Shown: in pieces, positions 7,921 through 15,581 of the stretch
Layout: each line of letters begins with the position of its first letter
How positions within the stretch are numbered: the first letter of the stretch is position 1
Source of the DNA: Methylophilus sp. 13
GTDB lineage: Bacteria > Pseudomonadota > Gammaproteobacteria > Burkholderiales > Methylophilaceae
Length of the DNA: 64,000 nt
Assembly: GCF_015354335.1 (NCBI RefSeq)
Contig: NZ_JADKYR010000004.1
Location: 1 to 64,000 of the forward strand
Direction of reading: 5' to 3'
The notes under the pieces: model-generated
What the model was told of the DNA's origin: nothing
Databases searched by the model: none
What the model saw: the letters and a program-made list of their open reading frames with translations, nothing else
Program-made: the position numbers and the translations under genes

Positions 7921-10500
7921 ATGCACAAATCATTTGGCTATTTCTTTAGCAGTAGCGGAAGACTCTCAAGAGGAATTTGGATTTTTAGACTGATTGCTTT
8001 AGGGATTCTGTGTACGGCTTTCGGTATATTGGCATTCAAGTTAATTGGAAATACAGGAGCAGCATTTTTTTCCTCTTTATTCCTAGTTGGTTTCATTAGT
8101 CTTTCAGTCAAAAGATTTCACGATATTGGTGCTTCTGGAAAACCGCTTTTAATGCTGCTAATTCCGGTATTAGGACCAGTGTGGGTATTTTTTAAGCTTC
8201 TTAAGTCTGGTTTAATTGAAGATAATCAATTTGGAAGTAGCCCCAGCAGAAATATGGATTACACGAAGGTTGATATCCATGCCAGAAAGAGCTATTCACC
8301 GGGACTATCCGTAAATGATGTAACGCAGCTTAATGCAATCGATGTTTTGGGTGTAATGGTTCCTAAAACGATTGAAGAATTGCAGGCAATTCTTAAAGAG
8401 TCGACATTGCCAGTATGTGTTGGCGGTGGGCACTTTAGTATGGGTGGCCATACTGCCAGTAATGCTTCAATCCATATTGATATGAGGTATTTGAATAAAG
8501 TTAAATCATTCGACGTAAATGCCAAAACAATTAAAGTTGAGACAGGTATTCGATGGTGTGACATACAGAAGTTGATAGATCCGCACAATTTATCAGTCAA
8601 GATTATGCAAACTTACGCCAATTTTACAGTTGGCGGCACTTTATCTGTTAATGCGCATGGTCGTTATATGGGCTTGGGGCCGGTGATTTTATCAGTACGA
8701 AACATATCCTTATTATTAGCAAATGGAGAGATATTACTTGCCAGTCCAACAGAAAACTCTGAAATTTTTTATGGTGCAATTGGTGGATATGGCGCGATTG
8801 GGATTATTGCGGAAGCAGAGTTAGATTTAACAAACAATGTCAGAGTAGAACGGCAACAAATTAAATTAGCAGCGAAAGATTATTTCGAATGGTTTAACAC
8901 TAACGTTCGAAACAGGGAGGACGTACTTTTCCATAACGCAGATATATATCCGATACATCTTCAAAGCGCACGAGCTGTTAGTTGGATTCAGACTGAAAAG
9001 CCAGTTACAACTAAATACAAGTTACAGCCGTTACGAATTGCCTACCCTCTAGAAATATACTTTTTTTGGGCATTCACTGAGACACCTTTCGGAAAATTGC
9101 GCCGTGAATACATTATTGATCCGTTATTGTATTTATCCAAAAAGGTACATTGGCGCAACTATGAGGCTGGTTATGACGCCTATGAGCTAGAGCCTTTGAG
9201 TAGAGATAAAACAACTTATGTACTACAGGAATACTTTGTTCCCTTCGAACGGTTGCCTGATTTCATTCCGAAAATGAAAAAAGTTCTTAATGAGCACTCA
9301 GTAAATATCCTAAATATATCCATACGACATGCACTCGGAGACCCTGGCTCTATAATGGCCTGGGCCAGAGGAGAGACATTTGCATGCGTGTTGTATTACA
9401 AACAAAGAACCTCTGATCAGGCTGTCAGTAACGTTGCCATTTGGACAAGGGAACTGATTGAAGCCGTGCTTAGTTGTGGTGGCACCTATTACTTACCATA
9501 TCAACTACACGCCACATGCGAGCAATTTATCCGCGCATATCCTAAGGCTAAAGAGCTATTTGCTCTAAAAAATAAACTTGATCCTAATTACAGATTACGC
9601 AATTCTCTTTGGGATAAATATTACAAACCCACTTTAAGAAAGGTAAATGAATTGGAGCACTCATCTTTGTTTCATCGTGTTTACGATAACCCAGAATATG
9701 CAGATCGATTTTACTATTTCTTAAAAAATATTTTTCATCTTTATCCAGAGAAAAAGTTTCATCACCTCATTCAGCAATTGGTTAGTCAAAACGCAGATGA
9801 TGAGATTATCTACAAACAGATTCAGAAGACTTTGCCACAAATAAAGCCTGCATTATCTTTGATTCGATATGCTTTGCCAGCGCTTATTACACAGAAAAAT
9901 GAAATGGGTAAACAAACTGCTGAATTAATTGGTAAAGAAAAGGTATTAGTTGATTACGTTGAAATTGGCTCAACAGGTCGATATGTTAAGTCTCTTCTCA
10001 AAAGTATTAATTTGTCAGGTACTGTGACATTGGTAAATGATAAAGCACCAACAAATTCGCCTGCTGATATTGTCGAACGAGGTCAATTAAGATCTATAGG
10101 AAAGTTTGTTGGATTAGACGAGTATTCACCAATTCAATTGCCTAGCCAAAGTGCGGACTTAGTTTCATGTTTCATAGGCTTACATCATATGCACTTAGAA
10201 AAACTAATGCCTTTCTTGGAGTCGATTGCAAAAATAGTTAGAAAAGGCGGGTTTTTTATTCTCCGAGATCATGATGTCAAAGATAAGGCTATGGATGATT
10301 TTGTGAGTTTGGCACACTGCGTTTTTAATGCAGGCCTGAATGAAACATGGGAGGTCAATTCAAATGAAGTTAGACTTTTTGCCAGCATTGAGACTTGGAT
10401 CGACAGGATTGAATCAGTAGGCTTTAAGCATACCGGTATCAAACTGTGCCAAGAAGGGGATCCTTCAAACAATATATTAGTGGCATTTGAACGAGTATGA
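7921..10500 (+). CDS. DUF805-like membrane / FAD-linked oxidase / methyltransferase fusion protein
   Basis: I do not know a characterised protein with this architecture. Residues 1-110 hold about three membrane segments and a DUF805-like RFHDIGASGKP motif (65-75). Residues about 130-310 resemble an FAD-binding oxidase of the VAO/gulonolactone-oxidase type: CVGGGHFSMGGH (166-177) for FAD pyrophosphate or covalent attachment, VGGTLSVNAHGR (237-248) and GAIGGYGAIGI. A substrate/cap region follows to about 600, ending LDPNYRLRNSLWDKYY, typical of such oxidases. Residues about 630-859 resemble a class I SAM methyltransferase, with a degenerate motif I (VEIGSTGRY), LHHMHLEKL and VRKGGFFILRDHD. Length 859 residues. 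AGGGAG precedes the ATG. It overlaps the next gene by ATGA, so both are probably made together at the membrane. Substrate unknown. Confidence 0.75.
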   Translation: MHKSFGYFFSSSGRLSRGIWIFRLIALGILCTAFGILAFKLIGNTGAAFFSSLFLVGFISLSVKRFHDIGASGKPLLMLLIPVLGPVWVFFKLLKSGLIEDNQFGSSPSRNMDYTKVDIHARKSYSPGLSVNDVTQLNAIDVLGVMVPKTIEELQAILKESTLPVCVGGGHFSMGGHTASNASIHIDMRYLNKVKSFDVNAKTIKVETGIRWCDIQKLIDPHNLSVKIMQTYANFTVGGTLSVNAHGRYMGLGPVILSVRNISLLLANGEILLASPTENSEIFYGAIGGYGAIGIIAEAELDLTNNVRVERQQIKLAAKDYFEWFNTNVRNREDVLFHNADIYPIHLQSARAVSWIQTEKPVTTKYKLQPLRIAYPLEIYFFWAFTETPFGKLRREYIIDPLLYLSKKVHWRNYEAGYDAYELEPLSRDKTTYVLQEYFVPFERLPDFIPKMKKVLNEHSVNILNISIRHALGDPGSIMAWARGETFACVLYYKQRTSDQAVSNVAIWTRELIEAVLSCGGTYYLPYQLHATCEQFIRAYPKAKELFALKNKLDPNYRLRNSLWDKYYKPTLRKVNELEHSSLFHRVYDNPEYADRFYYFLKNIFHLYPEKKFHHLIQQLVSQNADDEIIYKQIQKTLPQIKPALSLIRYALPALITQKNEMGKQTAELIGKEKVLVDYVEIGSTGRYVKSLLKSINLSGTVTLVNDKAPTNSPADIVERGQLRSIGKFVGLDEYSPIQLPSQSADLVSCFIGLHHMHLEKLMPFLESIAKIVRKGGFFILRDHDVKDKAMDDFVSLAHCVFNAGLNETWEVNSNEVRLFASIETWIDRIESVGFKHTGIKLCQEGDPSNNILVAFERV

Positions 10501-11531
10501 TCTTCTTAAGGGTTTTTAATATCATTGTTTTTAGCCTTGTTATAGGCATACATAATGTTTCTGCGTCTGAAGATCAGGTTAATATCCCAATTGATCAGCG
10601 CCGCAGTGTCGAGCAAACCTTTCTCACATACCCAGAATGGTTTCTAGTGCATAGTCCTGCAGAATATGCTGAATTCGTGAAACTGCACCCTTCACATGAA
10701 TTTCCTTTTTTAGGCCATATTAATCAGTTATGGTCAGCATACCGTGCAGTAACTAAAGAGCAAATTCAAAATGGGTATGATGCAAATATCGGATATCACG
10801 TCATGATATGTGTAATCGTGACTAGTACCACCGTTGAATATGTTTTCAGATGGGTTTACGAAAACACAATTGGCAGAATCAGTTGGGCCTTATCTTCTGA
10901 GGTGCAAACTGATGAAGAACATTATGGTGCAAAAATAGCGCAAGAGTATGTTGATTTTATTCGCAAAGAGCCTTGGTATCTTTTTGATTTCAGTTCTGCA
11001 CTAACAGGATTGTGGACAGATACTCGATTGTCTGGCGTAAATATAATTCGTAAATTGGAACGCAAGTATGCGCTTAGTACTGAATATTTAATAAAGGCTG
11101 GATATGCCAAGCTTATAGAAGTTGCTACGCATCAGGCTTATGAACCAGCACTGCTAACAACGTTAGTCATTGTTGACCATTTGCCCAAAGAGTTGCCTAA
11201 AAACGTCAAGTTATTAAAAGGGGAGACTAGTGGTGCGGCGCTCTTGGAATTGCCTAGATATTATAATTTTAGAATTGCTGCTACAGAGTTAGCAGAAACC
11301 GGCTCCAAAATCCAGAATGTTGCCGGGAATACAACCAAGATATTAGTAACTGTATGGACTGATGGTACCTACCAAGCGCCAATTGGCTCTCGGATTTTGT
11401 TTGAGCAACCCATTCTCACACAACCAAGATTTAAGCGAGTTGCATTAATTATGCCTGTACAAGCCTTGTCAGAGTTTTTAATGCAATCAAAAAAGACACA
11501 TTTAAAGGTAGAACATATTTACGACTATTAA
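10497..11531 (+). CDS. Exported protein of unknown function, coupled to the oxidase-methyltransferase fusion
   Basis: The 344-residue product has an N-terminal signal peptide (MIFLRVFNIIVFSLVIGIHNVSA, shown to the likely cleavage after about residue 23 in this description only by its first and last residues) and one further hydrophobic stretch around residues 97-120. The mature part opens with an EQTFLTYPEWFLVHSPAEY motif, which I have a sense of having seen in uncharacterised proteobacterial proteins but cannot name. There are no recognisable catalytic motifs. It starts inside the stop region of the fusion gene (ATGA overlap), which argues for a shared function, possibly on the outer face of the membrane or in the periplasm. 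Base composition matches the island, not the surrounding genome. Confidence 0.65.
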   Translation: MIFLRVFNIIVFSLVIGIHNVSASEDQVNIPIDQRRSVEQTFLTYPEWFLVHSPAEYAEFVKLHPSHEFPFLGHINQLWSAYRAVTKEQIQNGYDANIGYHVMICVIVTSTTVEYVFRWVYENTIGRISWALSSEVQTDEEHYGAKIAQEYVDFIRKEPWYLFDFSSALTGLWTDTRLSGVNIIRKLERKYALSTEYLIKAGYAKLIEVATHQAYEPALLTTLVIVDHLPKELPKNVKLLKGETSGAALLELPRYYNFRIAATELAETGSKIQNVAGNTTKILVTVWTDGTYQAPIGSRILFEQPILTQPRFKRVALIMPVQALSEFLMQSKKTHLKVEHIYDY

Positions 11532-11541
11532 ACGTAAGCTT

Positions 11542-11630
11542 TCATAATCCGTTGGTGCTGTGTTCGACTCAAAGAGGGGCCAGCATTTATAGATAGACTC
11601 AAGGTTAACGCCTTGGGTCTTTTTTGTTTT
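11542..11630 (+). repeat. Right direct repeat (att-like), tRNA-Ile2 3' fragment plus terminator
   Basis: Gap-free copy of 7758-7846. The four differences I count are one that breaks the T stem (CACAG to CAAAG), one that changes CCA to GCA, and two in the spacer before the hairpin. These changes mean the fragment is not a functional tRNA end and has been free to drift. The terminator hairpin (11595-11625) is intact and could terminate the island operon. Confidence 0.85.
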
Positions 11631-11796
11631 TGGGTGAGGTAAACTTACATTGACCTGCCCCCAAAGCCTTACCATTTTTAAGTAAGCACAGTCCTGTGAT
11701 CTTAGAGTGAGTGGGGGAATGCTGGTAGCAGAATAGAACCAGTTTGTATCAGGATCCTGGTTTCCAATTCAGCGTTTTCTCTCGCTCAGCAATTTA

Positions 11797-12753
11797 TTAC
11801 AGCTTATTCCTTACCGATATTTTTTCATCAACATTAGCGTCTGTATTTTCAATGATGACTTCAACACGACGGTTTAATTGGCGCCCAGATGCACTATCAT
11901 TGCCCGAGACTGGTGAGGTTTCACCCTTGCCAGCAGTCACGAGGCGGTCTGAATGGATGCCCTGTTTCATTAGCCAGCCCTTAACCGAGTCTGCGCGACG
12001 CTGTGACAATGCTTGATTGTAGTCAGCATTGCCGACAGTGTCTGTGTGGCCTTCGATCATCACAGAGCGATTTTGATGCTGATTGAGGAAGGTCGCAAGT
12101 TTGGCTAAATTTGTCGTCGCACCACTTTTTAGCTCAGCTTTGCCGGTGTCAAACAACACGTCGCCTAGCGTTACAACGAGGCCACGTTCGGTTGGCTTGG
12201 CGTTGAGTTCTGCAATCTGGCGTTGCAAATCAGCGGCTTTCTGTTGCGCATTCGCTGACTCTTGTTGTGCAGCCAGTGTTTTGAGCCGTGAGGATTCTGC
12301 ATTGCTGCGCGCATTCTCAACTTCCTTTTGCGCCGCTAGCGTTTCTATCCGTGCGGAATCAGCGTTGCTGCGTGCTATATCAACTTCTTTTGTCCGGGAG
12401 TCGAGGCGTGCAGTTTCCCGTTGCTGACTCAAGGCAGTGCGTTGCTCAACGAGCAGGCGACTTTCGGCCAGTGCTTGTGCGGTATCGACCTTGCGTTCTG
12501 CGATGTACATCAGGTGCGCAACTTGTTCTTTGTCGCCTTGAGATACCTCGGCAGCACGGACTGCCACTTCGGCCTCCTTGATCGCGACGGGGGCCTGGCT
12601 TGCCAGAGGCTGATTAGATTGCAACATGGTCAATTTACTGCGGGCATTGTTGACCGCTTCTGGTTGTATTTGTCTGGCTGTACATGCCACCAACAAGATG
12701 GATGCCACAGCGGTGGATATGAGTGTTCTAGCGTTAAAAATTTGTGGTTTCAT
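11797..12753 (-). CDS. OmpA-family peptidoglycan-binding lipoprotein
   Basis: The 318-residue protein has a lipoprotein signal (ILLVAC), a DUF4398-like N-terminal region, a long Ala/Glu/Arg/Gln-rich coiled coil (about residues 75-190) with short internal repeats such as NARSNAESSRLKTLAAQ, and a C-terminal OmpA/MotB domain. The latter contains LFDTGKAELKSGA, IEGHTDTVGNADYNQALSQRRADSV and the terminal GRQLNRRVEVII, the residues that bind peptidoglycan diaminopimelate. It is expected to sit in the outer membrane and tether it to the cell wall. Its ATG overlaps the stop of the upstream lipoprotein gene by one base (TAATG), so the two are translationally coupled. Confidence 0.88.
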   Translation of the reverse strand: MKPQIFNARTLISTAVASILLVACTARQIQPEAVNNARSKLTMLQSNQPLASQAPVAIKEAEVAVRAAEVSQGDKEQVAHLMYIAERKVDTAQALAESRLLVEQRTALSQQRETARLDSRTKEVDIARSNADSARIETLAAQKEVENARSNAESSRLKTLAAQQESANAQQKAADLQRQIAELNAKPTERGLVVTLGDVLFDTGKAELKSGATTNLAKLATFLNQHQNRSVMIEGHTDTVGNADYNQALSQRRADSVKGWLMKQGIHSDRLVTAGKGETSPVSGNDSASGRQLNRRVEVIIENTDANVDEKISVRNKL

Positions 12754-13166
12754 TATTGATCTCCTGTCTTGCGCTTCATTTCCATTTTTAATGTGTCAGT
12801 CCCTTTTTGCATCTGCTCGTTAACCACACGGGCTTTTGCCACTTCGGCTAGGGCGGAGGCCAACTCAGCGTCAGCGCGTGCCTGTTGGGCAAGGCGTTGT
12901 GCCAGAATCATTTTTTGTTCTTGTACTGCGCTGTGCGCTGCAGAGAGTTTGTCGCGTGCTGTACTCAGTTCGACTGCAGCATAATCCGCAACACTTGCTC
13001 TTTCTGCACTCGCGATTGCTTGCTCCGCGGCTTGCAAAGCAGAAGTTGGCGGTTTGGGTGTTGAGGCGCAACCACTGAGCAGCAACAATGCTGTAAATGC
13101 GGAGGCCAAGCCCCAGGACAACAGGCGATGACTCTTTGCCTGTGGTAAATGTAATGTGTGTGCCAT
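12753..13166 (-). CDS. DUF4398-type coiled-coil lipoprotein
   Basis: This 137-residue protein has a basic N-terminus, a hydrophobic core and the lipobox LLSGC, then a Pro/Thr linker and one long alpha-helical Ala/Glu/Gln segment of the DUF4398 type. The start at 13166 places the signal peptide correctly and is preceded by AAGGAG on the coding strand; the longer open frame upstream has no support. It forms a two-gene operon with the OmpA lipoprotein and resembles that protein's N-terminal half, suggesting they arose from one ancestor or pair through their coiled coils. Function unknown; envelope role inferred. Confidence 0.8.
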   Translation of the reverse strand: MAHTLHLPQAKSHRLLSWGLASAFTALLLLSGCASTPKPPTSALQAAEQAIASAERASVADYAAVELSTARDKLSAAHSAVQEQKMILAQRLAQQARADAELASALAEVAKARVVNEQMQKGTDTLKMEMKRKTGDQ

Positions 13167-13410
13167 GTGTTTCTCCTTGTATGAATCGAGACACTTAGTA
13201 CCTGGTGCATACAAGTATTCCAGACGACAGTTGAATGCTCCGTGCACTGGCGTACATAAGCCATCGGGCTTGTTTGCTTTACTTGCATCGATCGGATAAT
13301 CCTCTAACTGAATCGTCATTACCGCTGCAAACACGGATTAATCCATGAAGTATTTGATTAAAAATCACGCGCTTACTAGAATGAAAGTCCGATTTTTTGA
13401 AAGGTAAACG

Positions 13411-13734
13411 ATGGGTAATCCTAAACAAGTCATTGCGGCTTTAGTGCTGGGTTTTTTCTATTTGACAGCTACAACGAATGTGATTGCTGCGGATAAATGG
13501 AGCGATGGGCACGTGGACGAGCATGAGCACCACCATGGTAAAGACGGACACGCGGATGAGCATGAGCATCACCACGGTAAGGACGGCCATGCGGATGAGC
13601 ACGAGCATCACCATGGCAAAGATGGTCATGCGGATGAACATGAGCACCATCATGAGAGTGACGGCCATGCAAATGAACATGAGCATCATCACGAAGACGG
13701 TAGCAAAGAAAACAAGCATGAGCATCATCACTAA
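13411..13734 (+). CDS. Secreted histidine-rich tandem-repeat protein (putative metal binder)
   Basis: The 107-residue product has a signal peptide (residues 1-26, ending VIAA) followed almost entirely by tandem copies of a 13-residue unit DGHADEHEHHHGK, with slight variants, and a KHEHHH tail. His, Asp and Glu dominate. Such sequences bind divalent metal ions, so periplasmic buffering or sensing of Zn, Ni, Co or Cu is a reasonable inference, but the protein has no fold or catalytic motif. AAAGG precedes the ATG at a good distance. The neighbours are envelope proteins and give no metal context. Confidence 0.75.
   Translation: MGNPKQVIAALVLGFFYLTATTNVIAADKWSDGHVDEHEHHHGKDGHADEHEHHHGKDGHADEHEHHHGKDGHADEHEHHHESDGHANEHEHHHEDGSKENKHEHHH
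13504..13698 (+). repeat. 39-bp tandem repeat inside the His-rich gene
   Basis: Units begin at 13504, 13543, 13582, 13621 and 13660, exactly 39 bp apart, the last being partial. They are in frame and encode the 13-residue His-rich unit. Adjacent units are nearly identical at DNA level, so the array probably changes copy number by slippage or recombination. Confidence 0.9.
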
Positions 13735-13971
13735 CTGGCGCTGCCTGGCAACGAAAGATGCTAGCGGTATGGTTTTAGCCATCACCAAATAGGGAGGGTT
13801 GGTTGTTAATGAATCAATTCGGGAAAAACTCCTATAGGCAACTTGGTGGTATCCCGGCATGATGCGACTGAGGGCTTGATTTACCACTAGGACCACTGAA
13901 CGTAACCTCGGTTATGTGCAGCGGGGTAAACCAAACCCTGCATTCGATTAAACGCATATTGATCTCAATGC
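13735..13971. other. Gene-free stretch upstream of a terminator; possible small RNA
   Basis: No reading frame of credible length is present. The stretch ends in a strong rho-independent terminator more than 200 bp after the His-rich gene. Either the His-rich mRNA has a long 3' untranslated region or a small RNA is encoded here. I see no known RNA family. Confidence 0.35.
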
Positions 13972-14002
13972 AAAAAAAGCATCTCTTCGGAGGTGCTTTT
14001 TT
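13972..14002 (+). terminator. Rho-independent terminator
   Basis: GCATCTC-TTCG-GAGGTGC stem with a stable UUCG tetraloop, flanked by A7 and T6 tracts. It ends transcription from the left. Confidence 0.85.
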
Positions 14003-14180
14003 ACTTTGTATGGCTGAAATCTTCTCATTTTAAATCAAGGTCACCACTGATCCTGGTTTTGTCCTGTCTTGTACGAAAATTCCTACAAGAGGTTCAGCCT
14101 GATGTGTATTCGTTCAGGTGGTTGATTATTGGATCATAGAGGCTGTGTGAAAACAGTCATCAGTGATTGGGGAGGTTAAT

Positions 14181-14615
14181 ATGCCAAAAACAACATCACC
14201 GCGTACATTTACAAGTGCACTCTCTCTACTTGCCATTACAATGGGCGCGGTTTCTGCGGCCTTAATTGTGATGTGCATAGGAATGTACTTCACGATTCTG
14301 TCGGTAGATGATTCAACGTCAGTCAAAGTGCATGCAAAGGCGGTGGAAGCGACAGCGATCGTGCCTGCTGATACTCAAGTACTTGTGGGATTCAATGGCA
14401 AGTTGACTTACACGAATGCGCCCATGATCAATGAGGCTGGTGCGGATACGCATTTGAGAGATGCCTTGTTCCGTGAGGAAGCCGGGGAAGAGATAGCTTC
14501 GTCTGCAGAGCCGCGCTTGCAGCAAGAGGCACCCCTTGCCCGCACTTATCTTGCAACTGCTCATTTGCCTGTGCAGGCGGTTCATTTTCGTGCAGTCAAA
14601 CGTGTGATGGCTTAA
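14181..14615 (+). CDS. Small membrane-anchored protein of unknown function
   Basis: The 144-residue product has one strong membrane helix (about residues 15-42) near the N-terminus and a hydrophilic remainder, probably periplasmic, without recognisable motifs. I prefer the ATG at 14181 to an in-frame GTG at 14163 because GGGGAGG lies just upstream of it. No family recognised. It is isolated, with 160 bp or more of non-coding sequence on each side. Confidence 0.55.
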   Translation: MPKTTSPRTFTSALSLLAITMGAVSAALIVMCIGMYFTILSVDDSTSVKVHAKAVEATAIVPADTQVLVGFNGKLTYTNAPMINEAGADTHLRDALFREEAGEEIASSAEPRLQQEAPLARTYLATAHLPVQAVHFRAVKRVMA

Positions 14616-14821
14616 ATGCGCTGCCTTGATTGGCTACGCATTAGTGAGAATGTATGAAAAAGGGTGTAAACATAATGGCAATGATTGAAATTTATTTCTT
14701 TTTAAGGCATTGTTAGAGATTGCATATCCTATTGGCGTAAAACTATACCTGATCGAATTTGTGGAAATATGCATTGTCTTCAACATCAAACACAACCCTT
14801 GGGGATAAGGGTTTGCCTACC

Positions 14822-15556
14822 ATGATCTACTGCTTATATCATTTTGCGCCTACTCAGCGTGGCGAAATCCAGATTGGTAAAATCAATGTGCTATTGATAG
14901 GTGTGCTGATCGTCATCTTGCTCGGCCTGATTATCAAGGGTGAGGAGCGCGAAGAGGGCGGTGCAGCAACCCTGCGTATTCAAAATCAGGTCTCTGCCGT
15001 GGCTGCCCCCGAGGTGAGCGCACAAGTAACCAGCGAGCTGACACAGGCTGTGTCTGAGACGACGCCAGCCCCTGAGTCAGAGGAGATGCCGGTGAAAAAA
15101 GCGAGCAAAAAAACGGATACCCTTGCTCACAAAAAAAATGCATCGCCTGAGCCAGCCACCGAGCAGCCAGCCTCAACGACAGTTGTAGCACCCCATGCAC
15201 ATGTGGCAGCGAATCCGGTGCCTGCAGCAACAAGTGAAGAGAATTTACAAAAAGACAGCTCCAAAAAAATGATTGTTTTTAATATCTGGAGTGTATCCGA
15301 ACTCAGGCTCAGAAGTGCCTATGCGGCCTATATGAACGATAGCGCGGTGCCAGCCGTTCAGCTTGAGGGCAGAAAAAAAGAGTATTTGAGTTTTGCCAGC
15401 CACCGTACAAAAAAATGTGGCGAATTGGATGGCAAGTTTGCCAGCAATATCAATACGGTAGAGAAGCTGACGCTGGTGAAGGGTGATGCTGAAGTGTTGC
15501 AATGTCATACCATAGAGAACAACCTCGAGATTGATCGGCTCAGTGCCATTCAGTAA
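14822..15556 (+). CDS. Single-pass membrane protein with low-complexity linker, function unknown
   Basis: From the ATG at 14822 the product is 244 residues: a short cytoplasmic start, one membrane helix (about residues 20-40), a long Ala/Pro/Thr/Glu/Lys-rich linker (about 45-150) and a compact C-terminal domain with two cysteines (CGELDG and LQCHT). The layout resembles envelope-spanning anchors, but I recognise no domain. A TTG at 14759 would add 21 residues; the AAGGG near 14806 favours the ATG. It is convergent with the following cyclic-di-GMP gene. Confidence 0.55.
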   Translation: MIYCLYHFAPTQRGEIQIGKINVLLIGVLIVILLGLIIKGEEREEGGAATLRIQNQVSAVAAPEVSAQVTSELTQAVSETTPAPESEEMPVKKASKKTDTLAHKKNASPEPATEQPASTTVVAPHAHVAANPVPAATSEENLQKDSSKKMIVFNIWSVSELRLRSAYAAYMNDSAVPAVQLEGRKKEYLSFASHRTKKCGELDGKFASNINTVEKLTLVKGDAEVLQCHTIENNLEIDRLSAIQ

Positions 15557-15581
15557 GGGTGGTCTAACGATCTGATGCGAT

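Larger units (their letters stand above)
7847..11541 (+). mobile_element. Small genomic island inserted at tRNA-Ile2
   Basis: The DNA between the two 89-bp tRNA-derived repeats is visibly richer in A and T than the neighbouring genes and uses codons such as AAT, ATA and TTA far more often. It contains just two genes on the plus strand, overlapping by four bases. The intact tRNA at the left and a tRNA 3' fragment at the right is the pattern left by tyrosine-recombinase integration. No integrase, excisionase or replication gene is present, so the element is either a remnant, a passenger mobilised in trans, or a duplication of another origin. Confidence 0.7.

Noticed and set aside
11542-11578. 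Second tRNA gene
   Set aside because: Only the 3' half is present; there is no 5' acceptor or D arm, and the T stem is broken.
13504-13698. CRISPR-like array
   Set aside because: Repeats of 39 bp are contiguous without spacers and are in frame in a coding gene.
13441-13896. Long antisense frame over the His-rich gene
   Set aside because: It is the mirror of the in-frame repeat and has no start context or domain.
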